Shown here: positions 40,517-47,023 of the stretch, piece by piece
How the letters are laid out: every line of letters begins with the position of its first letter
How positions within the stretch are numbered: position 1 is the stretch's first letter
From: Candidatus Nitrosotenuis sp.
GTDB taxonomy: Archaea > Thermoproteota > Nitrososphaeria > Nitrososphaerales > Nitrosopumilaceae
DNA length: 47,023 bases
Assembly (NCBI GenBank): GCA_004322465.1
Contig: SCVO01000002.1
Location: 1-47,023 of the forward strand
Direction of reading: 5' to 3'
Program-made: the position numbers and the translations under genes
Notes under the pieces: generated by a model
Told to the model about the DNA's origin: nothing
The model's database searches: none
Seen by the model: the letters and a program-made list of their open reading frames with translations, nothing else

Positions 40517-41053
40517 GTGGCGAAATCGATTTACTTGCAAGTTCCAATTTGTAATTTCGATGCAAAAAACGCAATCTTGTGCCCGCAATGCGAATCAAAG
40601 GTAGAATCTGGTCAGCTTACAAAGGCAGATGTGGACGCGTCGATTAAGCTTGCAAGACTCGCAAAGACGCATTCCGAGATAGACAAGTTTTCCTTGTTTT
40701 CATGCAGAGAGGTATCAGGCGATTTTGTGTTGTATTTATCAAAGACTGACATAGACACCATCAGGCAAAGCAGGATTCTCTACAGAACCCTGCAAAACGA
40801 GTTTTCAGGCAAGATTTGGCTTGTAGAGTCAGAAGCAAACGATAGAAAGTTTATCGAAGACTTGTTCTTCCCAACCAAAATCCTGTCAATAAGCGTAGTT
40901 TGGGTTCCAGGAGGGATGCAGAAAACAAAGGTGACAGTGGCTGGGAAATGGACTGTGCGCTTCCCAATTGACACAAAACAGGTCACAAACATTGTAAAGC
41001 AAGTGCGCCAGTTGGATATAGTAATAGAATTTGAGGATGGTCAGCGAAAATGA
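40517..41053 (+). CDS. NusA-like KH-domain protein with zinc finger
   Basis: 178 residues from GTG 40517. N-terminal zinc motif with cysteines in VPICNFDAKN and LCPQCESKVESG, then a helical region and two KH-like folds (GDFVLYLSKTDID; FLLFF-type FIEDLFFPTKILSISVVWVP). This matches the archaeal NusA-like/transcription elongation RNA-binding family. It overlaps AspRS by 4 nt (ATGA), so the two are translated together. The 40317-40516 gap before it has no gene I can support. Confidence 0.82.
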   Translation: MAKSIYLQVPICNFDAKNAILCPQCESKVESGQLTKADVDASIKLARLAKTHSEIDKFSLFSCREVSGDFVLYLSKTDIDTIRQSRILYRTLQNEFSGKIWLVESEANDRKFIEDLFFPTKILSISVVWVPGGMQKTKVTVAGKWTVRFPIDTKQVTNIVKQVRQLDIVIEFEDGQRK

Positions 41054-42333
41054 AGTTCAAGAAAACCCACAACATAGATGAGATATCAAACTCCATGGAG
41101 GGGAGCAGCGTAGTAATTGGCGGCTGGGTAGAAGACCTAAGAAAGCTTGGCAAACTAACGTTTTTGACAGTGCGCGACGTCACGGGTTTGGCGCAAGTGA
41201 TTGTCAAGGATTTGTCCATGGTTCCAGAGGACTTGACTAGACAAAGCGTCATCATGGTGCAAGGCGCAGTACAAAGTACCAAGGCTCGAGATTTTACATT
41301 TGAGATCAAAGCGGATGGCGTAGACATTCTAACAAAGGCAGTCCATCCACTGCCAATTGATCCAATCGGAAGACTGGAGAGCGACATCGACAATAGACTA
41401 AACGCAAGAGCACTTGATCTTCGAAACCAGCGAGTTGCCGCAATTTTTAAAATACGACACCATGTGCTGGCATCACTAAGAAGAATACTGACAGAGAAGA
41501 GATTCATCGAAATAACTACGCCGAAAATAATCGGCAGTGCGAGTGAGGGAGGGGCTAACTTGTTTTCATTGGAATATTTTGGCAAAAAGGCATACCTTGC
41601 TCAAAGCCCGCAGCTATACAAGGAGCAGCTGACCATAGGCCTAGAACGGGTCTTTGAGATTTCATCATTTTATCGCGCAGAAAAGTCCCATACAGGTAGG
41701 CACCTAAGCGAGTTTACAAGCATCGACATAGAGGCGGCGTTCTTTGATTATACTGATGTCATAGAAGTGCTAGAGGATTTGGTGATTGCAGTATTTTCAG
41801 ACGTTGTGCAAAACTGTAAGGCAGAACTTGCCATTCTGGAGAGGAATCTGGAGGTGCCAAAAAAGCCGTTTGATAGAATCACTTACACCCAGGTGCTGTC
41901 CGAACTAGAAAAAGCAGGAATAAATCTGAAGTTTGGTGATGACCTGCTTGATTCGCATTTGAAGATAGTTGGCGAGAACCATCCGGGATTGTTTTTCTTG
42001 CTGGATTGGCCAATGAGTCTCAAGCCATTTTACATTCATGAAAAGGACGAGGATCCCAAACTGTCTCGTTCGTTTGACTTGCAGTACGGCTATTTGGAAC
42101 TCTCATCTGGAGGCAGGCGACTACATGATCCTGCGAAGCTGAAAGCCCGCATTGCAGAGCAAGGACTGGATCCTGCAAGTTTTGAGGATCATCTGAAATC
42201 GTTTGACTGGGGCATGCCACCTCATTCAGGATGGGGGATGGGCCTAGACAGGCTGATGACAGTCATAGTTGGAATAGACAATGTTCGCGAAGTGGTGCTG
42301 TATCCGCGTGACCCAGACAGACTAAGCCCTTAG
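41050..42333 (+). CDS. aspS: Aspartyl-tRNA synthetase
   Basis: 427 residues, class II. Anticodon-binding OB-fold at 1-105 (GGWVEDLRKLGKLTFLTVRD). The catalytic domain has the P-K-I-I-G-S-A-S-E-G-G-A block, motif 2 FYRAEKSHTGRHLSEFTS and motif 3 GWGMGLDRLMTVIVG. Archaeal-type length. Whether it also charges tRNA-Asn cannot be told by eye. Follows the NusA-like gene in one operon and converges on the degraded ORF at 42336. Confidence 0.95.
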   Translation: MKFKKTHNIDEISNSMEGSSVVIGGWVEDLRKLGKLTFLTVRDVTGLAQVIVKDLSMVPEDLTRQSVIMVQGAVQSTKARDFTFEIKADGVDILTKAVHPLPIDPIGRLESDIDNRLNARALDLRNQRVAAIFKIRHHVLASLRRILTEKRFIEITTPKIIGSASEGGANLFSLEYFGKKAYLAQSPQLYKEQLTIGLERVFEISSFYRAEKSHTGRHLSEFTSIDIEAAFFDYTDVIEVLEDLVIAVFSDVVQNCKAELAILERNLEVPKKPFDRITYTQVLSELEKAGINLKFGDDLLDSHLKIVGENHPGLFFLLDWPMSLKPFYIHEKDEDPKLSRSFDLQYGYLELSSGGRRLHDPAKLKARIAEQGLDPASFEDHLKSFDWGMPPHSGWGMGLDRLMTVIVGIDNVREVVLYPRDPDRLSP

Positions 42334-42335
42334 AA

Positions 42336-42671
42336 TTAGTAATATCTGATTACTCCTGATGCCATACATTCAGATTCTAATCGTAAATCAGGTTTGTGCA
42401 TTTGATTTGTACATCCGTTGTGAAAATAGAATTTGAATTTCAACCACATGTCTAGAAAAGCATCGTTGTGAAAGTGAAGTCCAACAGCATCAAAGTCTTT
42501 TGATAGTGTGATGTCAAATAGAGTCTTTTGATGTTTGAATCTGCATACAAGGACGGCAGTAGAGCCAGAATGAACAATCCAGAAATAATCGGGAAATGAT
42601 AATTTAGGAGTTATCTTGATTTTGAGATTCTCAAATGATGCTACAAAATCTTTCTTAATTACTGAAACAGT
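42336..42671 (-). pseudogene. In-frame continuation of the TPR gene after a TGA stop
   Basis: An open frame of 111 codons on the minus strand has no ATG, GTG or TTG near its start. It begins directly after the TGA of the TPR gene and is in the same frame (...FSVIVD-stop-TVSVIKKDF...). The peptide looks like real protein (SFPDYFWIVHSGSTAVLVCR, later FHNDAFLDMWLKF) and ends 2 nt from the convergent aspS stop. The 11-mer TTTCAGTAATT occurs on both sides of the stop. Either a nonsense mutation split a longer TPR-containing gene, or translation starts at a rare ATT codon. No family recognised. Confidence 0.5.
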
Positions 42672-43136
42672 TCAATCAACAATTACTGAAAATCCAGGCA
42701 AGTTTCTGACATATAGGAAATCTTTATCATTTTTTGCAAGTTTGGCCATATCGGGATTTATTTTGATTGCACGTTCAAGGTATGATAGAGATTCATTGAT
42801 TTCGCCCATCAGGGATAGGTAGGCAGCCTTGTTGTATAGCGCGCTGGCCATGAGTGGATCAACAGTCAATGCCTTGTCCAATAACGGTACGGCTTTTTCG
42901 TATTGGCTCATTTCAATAAGAGCGCCTGCCTTGTTGGAAAGGGCGATGGGATCATCAGGAGCAATAGCTAGCGCCTTGTCAAATTCTGAGATCGCTTCAG
43001 GATATTTTCCATCATCATAGAAGCGCGAGCCTGAGCTCAAAAGTCTAACAAGTTCTTTCTTATCATCATTTTTGTATGCAGACTCGTCTTTTGCATACAC
43101 CGCGTCCTTCTTAGAATTTGGCGATTTCTTGGTCAA
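42672..43136 (-). CDS. TPR-repeat protein
   Basis: 154 residues from TTG 43136. After a charged N-terminus of about 35 residues there are three tetratricopeptide repeats (about 34-135), e.g. GKYPEAISEFDKALAIAP and SQYEKAVPLLDKALTVDP. They form a protein-binding scaffold with no enzyme motif. A TATA-like TATTTTTTAT (minus strand, 43161-43170) is about 29 nt upstream. The reading frame continues after the TGA as a long ORF, so this may be the N-terminal part of a once longer protein. Confidence 0.82.
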   Translation of the reverse strand: MTKKSPNSKKDAVYAKDESAYKNDDKKELVRLLSSGSRFYDDGKYPEAISEFDKALAIAPDDPIALSNKAGALIEMSQYEKAVPLLDKALTVDPLMASALYNKAAYLSLMGEINESLSYLERAIKINPDMAKLAKNDKDFLYVRNLPGFSVIVD

Positions 43137-43330
43137 TTAGTCTGATTTTTTGCAGGTGGGATAAAAAATAGGCGGTGGATCAGATCATCATCCATAGCGA
43201 CAGATGATCTTCAATTATGCTTGAGATACAATTGACAAAATCGCCGCCAGATTCCAGAATACAAGATGACAGTAAGGTGCCTACCACATTTGACATGAAA
43301 AGATAAATCCAAAAACGCTGAAAAGAAAAC

Positions 43331-43675
43331 GTGGCAACTTGTGAATTCTGCAGCTCCAGGTTTGGCGATAGGGAGTGTTATTTTTGTCAAAAACACGTGT
43401 GCACATCATGCATGACCGATGACCGCACCAGATGCAAAAAATGCTATGTTTCCAAAAAAAGGCTAAGCTGGAAAGAAATTGTAAAAAAGAACAAGATCAT
43501 TGTCGGCTTTGTGATATTCATCTGGTTTTATGCAGTGTTTCCAGGTCCGCTGATTCCCGGACTGCATGAGGGGTACTATGTGGTGTTTGTGATTGCAGCT
43601 GTTGTGTGCATGATACCATTATGTCTGATGATGTTTTTTTGGTCGATTAACCCGCCGGCATCAGACGTCAAATAG
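43331..43675 (+). CDS. Small membrane protein with N-terminal zinc-finger-like cysteines
   Basis: 114 residues from GTG 43331. The first 40 residues have pairs of cysteines (CEFC, CYFC, CTSC, CKKC with H and D between), which would bind two zinc ions in a B-box-like manner. Then come two hydrophobic helices about 58-75 and 84-105 (IVGFVIFIWFYAVF; VVFVIAAVVCMIPLCLMMFF). A TATA-like ATAAAT at 43303-43308 is about 25 nt before the start. Function unknown. Confidence 0.72.
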   Translation: MATCEFCSSRFGDRECYFCQKHVCTSCMTDDRTRCKKCYVSKKRLSWKEIVKKNKIIVGFVIFIWFYAVFPGPLIPGLHEGYYVVFVIAAVVCMIPLCLMMFFWSINPPASDVK

Positions 43676-43742
43676 ATAGCACTAGTTGCCTGCCCCTGCA
43701 ATGGTTTTTAAGTGAAAAACGCCCTATAGTGCCCGAGGAAAA

Positions 43743-44063
43743 ATGCAAACACAGATTCAAAACAAACTATCACCACGAGCATGGTTTACGATATTAGGAA
43801 TTGCAGTGTTTTCCGTGCTTGTTATGACAACCATCGTCCCAATAGGATACTGGACACCAGTCAATGTGACAGAGACTGCCACAGTGATTGCAGTAACAGA
43901 AAAAGGATGTGTTGTCGAGGGAAGCTATGGATATCCTATGACAGTCGCAGACTGCAACGCAAGGCCTGGCGAGACCATCGAGGTTTCATACAACATGCCG
44001 GCAATAGTAAACAGCCAATACATGCAGCGAGTTCAGGCAAGAGCATCATACGTGGTACCCTAA
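43743..44063 (+). CDS. Small membrane-anchored protein, 106 aa
   Basis: N-terminal hydrophobic helix about 14-34 (WFTILGIAVFSVLVMTTIVPI), followed by a 70-residue beta-rich external domain (TATVIAVTEKGCVVEGSYGY; GETIEVSYNMPAIVNSQY) with two cysteines that may bond. Signal-anchored OB/SH3-like small domains of this kind recur in the phylum. TATA-like GTTTTTAAG near 43705-43713. Function unknown. Confidence 0.7.
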   Translation: MQTQIQNKLSPRAWFTILGIAVFSVLVMTTIVPIGYWTPVNVTETATVIAVTEKGCVVEGSYGYPMTVADCNARPGETIEVSYNMPAIVNSQYMQRVQARASYVVP

Positions 44064-44066
44064 GCT

Positions 44067-44078
44067 CAATTTTTTATT
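44067..44078 (+). terminator. T-rich stretch after small membrane gene
   Basis: CAATTTTTTATT, just after the stop at 44063. Consistent with oligo-T archaeal termination. Confidence 0.35.
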
Positions 44079-44188
44079 AAAGATATAACAATATGAAAGA
44101 CGTCTGTGTTGAAGGAAGGATGTACACAGTATTATGTAAGACCAGTTGCTCAAATTTGAATTAATTTCACATCTGGTTTTAGATCAAA

Positions 44189-45202
44189 TTACAACAATGA
44201 TACGATTTCTTTTGTGAACTCCGATGTGGTCTTTGTCCCGCCAATGTCTCGAGTCTTGATTCCCTTGTTCACCACACCGTATACTGCAGACTCTAATTTC
44301 CTGGCAACTTCAAAACATTTCTGGTCATCGTGTTTGGCACCTAGCCACTCTAGCATCATCTTTGCAGACAAGATAAAGGAAGACGGATTCGCAATTCCCT
44401 TTCCCGCTATATCGAATGCCGCACCATGAACTGGCTCAAATAACGCAAAGTTGTCTCCAATGTTTGCAGCAGGGGCCATTCCCAATCCGCCCACCACCTC
44501 GGATGACTCGTCAGACAAAATGTCGCCAAAGAGATTGGTGGTGACAATGACATCAAAGGTCTCAGGGCGCCTAATCAAATTCATTGCGCATGCGTCTACA
44601 TACATCTGATCAAACGATACGTCAGGGTATGATTTTGCAACATCCGCGCAAACCCTGGAAAACAAGCCGTCTGTCTTTCTCATAACATTTGACTTGTGAA
44701 CGCATGTGACACGTTTTTTTCCGTTTCTTATTCTTGCGGTTTCAAACGCATACTTTGCAATCTTTGAAGACGCCTTTTCAGAAATAATCCTAAATGCGAC
44801 TGCGGCCCCCTGCACCTCAAACTCCTGCCCAGTGTACAAGTCCTCCGTGTTTTCACGAACAATCACCATGTCAATCCCATCCTTTAGGGCATTCATGCCA
44901 GGATAGGATTTTGCAGGCCTGATGTTTGCGTACAAGTCAAGCATCCTCCTCAATACCACAATCACGTCGGCTGCGGATTCGCCGACTGGCGCCTTCATGC
45001 AAACGTCGGACTTTTTGATTGCGTCCAGCGTCTGGTCAGGTAGGGCCTTTCCAAATTTTGATAACGCGATATCGCCCGCAAGCAATTTTTCTATGTTAAA
45101 CTTGACATCCAATTTGTCATGAATTGTATTCAAGACTGAAATCACGGATTCTGATAACTCAGGTCCGATACCATCGCCAGTAATTAATGAAATCTTGTAC
45201 AT
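44189..45202 (-). CDS. leuB: 3-isopropylmalate dehydrogenase family
   Basis: 337 residues, isocitrate/isopropylmalate dehydrogenase superfamily. SLITGDGIGPEL opening; substrate arginines in VVLRRMLDLYANIRP; VIVRENTEDLY; metal aspartates in TTNLFGDILSDESS; and NAD-binding loop EPVHGAAFDIAGKGIANP. The place after leuA makes 3-isopropylmalate (leucine pathway) the likely substrate, although isocitrate or homoisocitrate cannot be excluded by sequence reading. Third gene of the ilvN-leuA-leuB operon, 15 nt after leuA. Confidence 0.85.
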   Translation of the reverse strand: MYKISLITGDGIGPELSESVISVLNTIHDKLDVKFNIEKLLAGDIALSKFGKALPDQTLDAIKKSDVCMKAPVGESAADVIVVLRRMLDLYANIRPAKSYPGMNALKDGIDMVIVRENTEDLYTGQEFEVQGAAVAFRIISEKASSKIAKYAFETARIRNGKKRVTCVHKSNVMRKTDGLFSRVCADVAKSYPDVSFDQMYVDACAMNLIRRPETFDVIVTTNLFGDILSDESSEVVGGLGMAPAANIGDNFALFEPVHGAAFDIAGKGIANPSSFILSAKMMLEWLGAKHDDQKCFEVARKLESAVYGVVNKGIKTRDIGGTKTTSEFTKEIVSLL

Positions 45203-45217
45203 GACTAGTCGTTGAAC

Positions 45218-46741
45218 CTAGTTTCCAATCTTTTTTTGCTTTAGTGTTTTTTTGAACATAATTCGGTTAATTCCTTCAATCACTGCCTGAACACTAGTAG
45301 TTACGATATCCTCACCGATTGATTTTGCAGATGCCACGTTCCCATACGCATCGTCCACCTTTATTGTAACCTCACACAACGCATCTGCGCCGCCTGAAAT
45401 GGAATCAAGCTTGTATTCTTTGACTCGAACCTTTGCAATCTCGCCAGTAATCTTTTGTATGGCATTTAATGCTGCGTCAACTGGACCCACGCCGTAATCG
45501 GTTCCAATGTAATCAGTGCCATCAATGTTTAGCTTGACAAACGCATACGGCATTGTGCCAATTCCAGTAGAGACTGAAAATCCGGTTAGTTGAACTATTC
45601 TTTTTATCGGGTGCTCAGACAATAGTTCGTTCGCTATAGATAACAACTCAACTTCGGTCACCTGCTTTCCCTGATCACCTATTGCCTTTACCTTGTCCAA
45701 GATTAGCTTTAACTGATTCTCACTTGCCTTTACTCCGTATTCTTCAAGCATTGCTGCCACTCCGTGGACGCCGGCGTGCTTTCCTACTTGAAGCCATCGG
45801 GTTCTGCCAACCAACTCAGGGCTGATTGGCTCGTATGTGAGCGGATTATTCAAAATTCCATGCGTGTGAATGCCGGATTCGTGGCCAAATGCATTTTCGC
45901 CAACAATTGCCTTGTTTGGCTGAACCTTGATTCCAACTAGATTCGAGACAAACTTGGAAGTCTCGTATAGTAATTTGGTATTGATTCCAGTCTCCCATTT
46001 TTGTCCATGTCCAAATGGCAAGCATTGTAATGCCATGACAAATTCCTCTAGCGATGCGTTTCCCGCTCGCTCTCCAATCCCATTAATCGTAACGTGTGCA
46101 CATTGTGCGCCGGCTTGAATTCCAGATATGGCGTTTGCAACTGCCAATCCAAAGTCATTGTGACAGTGAACGCTGATTGGCAAATGTGACGCTGCGATTG
46201 CATCCTTTGTAATTTCTGCAATGTACTGCGGTGTAGAGTATCCAACGGTGTCCGGAATGTCTATTCTGTCCGCGCCCGCCTTTGCCACTTCGGCGAATAC
46301 GCGCTTTAGGAATTCTCGGTCGGATCTTGTTGCGTCTTCTGCTGAAAACTCGACTTGCAATCCATGAGATTTTCCGTATTCAACTGCCTCAATTGCTTTA
46401 GCTAATGCCTCGTCTCTAGTCATTTTTAGTTTGTATTGCAAGTGAATATCAGATGTTGCGATGAACGTATGGATGTAGTTTAGACCACAGTCTATTGCGG
46501 CATCTATGTCCTTTTTTGTGGTTCGCGCAAGGCCGCAAATCTCTGCAGAAAGATTCGCCTTTGTTATTAGTCTAATCGCCTGTTGTTCTCCTTCAGATAT
46601 TACTGGAAATCCCGCCTCAATTGCATCCACACCAAGATTGTCTAGCTTTTTTGCAATTTCGAGTTTTTTCTCAGGTGACAATGCGACACCAGGTGTCTGC
46701 TCTCCGTCCCGTAATGTGGTGTCAAATATTCTAACTCTCAA
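45218..46741 (-). CDS. leuA: 2-isopropylmalate synthase
   Basis: 507 residues. Catalytic TIM barrel about 1-290: DTTLRDGEQTPGVALSPEKK opening, metal histidines in SVHCHNDFGLA, and NGIGERAGNASLEE. The C-terminal LeuA regulatory/dimerisation domain (about 370-500) is present, with GIGTMPYAFVKLNIDGTDY and GADALCEVTIKV. This suggests feedback control by leucine. Citramalate synthase is related, but the leuB neighbour favours leucine synthesis. The start overlaps the ilvN stop by 4 nt. Confidence 0.92.
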   Translation of the reverse strand: MRVRIFDTTLRDGEQTPGVALSPEKKLEIAKKLDNLGVDAIEAGFPVISEGEQQAIRLITKANLSAEICGLARTTKKDIDAAIDCGLNYIHTFIATSDIHLQYKLKMTRDEALAKAIEAVEYGKSHGLQVEFSAEDATRSDREFLKRVFAEVAKAGADRIDIPDTVGYSTPQYIAEITKDAIAASHLPISVHCHNDFGLAVANAISGIQAGAQCAHVTINGIGERAGNASLEEFVMALQCLPFGHGQKWETGINTKLLYETSKFVSNLVGIKVQPNKAIVGENAFGHESGIHTHGILNNPLTYEPISPELVGRTRWLQVGKHAGVHGVAAMLEEYGVKASENQLKLILDKVKAIGDQGKQVTEVELLSIANELLSEHPIKRIVQLTGFSVSTGIGTMPYAFVKLNIDGTDYIGTDYGVGPVDAALNAIQKITGEIAKVRVKEYKLDSISGGADALCEVTIKVDDAYGNVASAKSIGEDIVTTSVQAVIEGINRIMFKKTLKQKKIGN

Positions 46742-47023
46742 TCTCCGCCCCTCTGTAATGCCGCGACCCCGGTTTTTGCCATGTCCAAAATTTCGTATTT
46801 GGATAACAATTCCTGAAGGTTCTCTATTTGATCAGGCGTGGCAGTTAGCTCAAGCATGATGGAGTCCTTTCTCGCATCGTGGATTTTTGCCCCAAATGCA
46901 TTTGCAATGTTGTTTATTTCCATGGTGTCTGACGCCTTTGATACTTTGACTCTGAATAACACCAATTCTCTATATACGGTTTTTTTGTCATCTAGGCGCT
47001 TTACCTCTATTGTGTCAATCATT
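46738..47023 (-). CDS. ilvN: Acetolactate synthase small subunit, C-terminal part (partial)
   Basis: About 95 residues of the C-terminal half are visible; the N-terminal ACT domain lies beyond the right edge, so the ATG at 47022 is not the true start. Diagnostic features: T-V-Y-R-E-L-V-L-F-R-V-K-V, AFGAKIHDARKDSIMLELTA, and YEILDMAKTGVAALQRG, which match the IlvN/IlvH C-terminal domain. It regulates acetolactate synthase, the first common step for valine and leucine. Head of the visible ilvN-leuA-leuB unit. Confidence 0.88.
   Translation of the reverse strand, partial: MIDTIEVKRLDDKKTVYRELVLFRVKVSKASDTMEINNIANAFGAKIHDARKDSIMLELTATPDQIENLQELLSKYEILDMAKTGVAALQRGGD

Noticed and set aside
42672-42674. 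Selenocysteine codon at the TPR stop
   Set aside because: No SECIS-like structure or selenocysteine machinery is seen, and the phylum is not known to me for selenoproteins.

Overview
The window is chromosomal DNA of an ammonia-oxidising-type archaeon of the phylum Nitrososphaerota (Thaumarchaeota). The support is established family knowledge applied to what is encoded: an archaeal bifunctional FBP aldolase/phosphatase, an archaeal ATP-dependent DNA ligase, a tRNA-splicing endonuclease, a PIN-ATPase-KH protein, the NusA-like KH protein next to AspRS, an archaellin, and EF-1alpha at the left edge. Transcription signals are archaeal too: many genes have an A/T-rich TATA-like box about 25-30 nt before the start codon and no room for a leader, so leaderless mRNAs are likely, and I used this to choose several starts. 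The moderate GC content of the core genes (estimated by eye) and the archaellin would fit a Nitrosotenuis/Nitrosarchaeum-like lineage, but the genus is not settled.

Layout. 1-5934: housekeeping genes (EF-1alpha start, FBP aldolase/phosphatase, DNA ligase, DUF47/PhoU-like protein, tRNA endonuclease, small lineage proteins). 5959-12309: an AT-rich accessory insertion with a tyrosine recombinase, a structured and repeat-rich non-coding stretch (five perfect 22-bp tandem repeats), a four-helix membrane protein and a 1073-residue NLR-like STAND protein (DUF4062 - degenerate nuclease-like domain - NACHT - pentapeptide repeats). The STAND gene is bracketed by diverged ~110-bp direct repeats. I regard this as a probable defence cargo of a small integrative element. 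12350-19901: a six-gene leftward operon for a membrane complex of the energy-converting-hydrogenase-related (Ehr) type. It has antiporter-like and NuoH-like membrane subunits and a NuoC/D-like large subunit without the four NiFe-ligating cysteines, so it is not a hydrogenase.

20114-27350: a winged-helix regulator, two micro zinc proteins, a two-domain SDR protein resembling half of a Chloroflexus-type malonyl-CoA reductase followed by a hotdog protein, a TauE/SafE permease, a soluble histidine kinase and secreted small proteins. 27408-33460: a DtxR-type regulator, the PIN-ATPase-KH protein, and a signalling island (receiver-zinc-ribbon protein, CheY-like receiver, free-standing HPt, HAMP histidine kinase) with an apparently bidirectional promoter. 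33535-38261: TldD-type protease, family-4 uracil-DNA glycosylase overlapping an AAG-type glycosylase, a DedA/VTT membrane protein and an orphan peptide-ABC ATPase. 38377-40316: an ArlF-like protein split by an inserted beta domain, and an archaellin. 40517-44063: NusA-like KH protein and AspRS, a TPR gene followed by an in-frame continuation after a TGA, and two small membrane proteins. 44189-47023: a leftward branched-chain amino-acid operon (ilvN end, leuA, leuB).

The parts most worth attention are the NACHT-pentapeptide locus with its repeats, the Ehr complex, the MCR-like SDR/hotdog pair, and the ArlF-like protein with an inserted domain.
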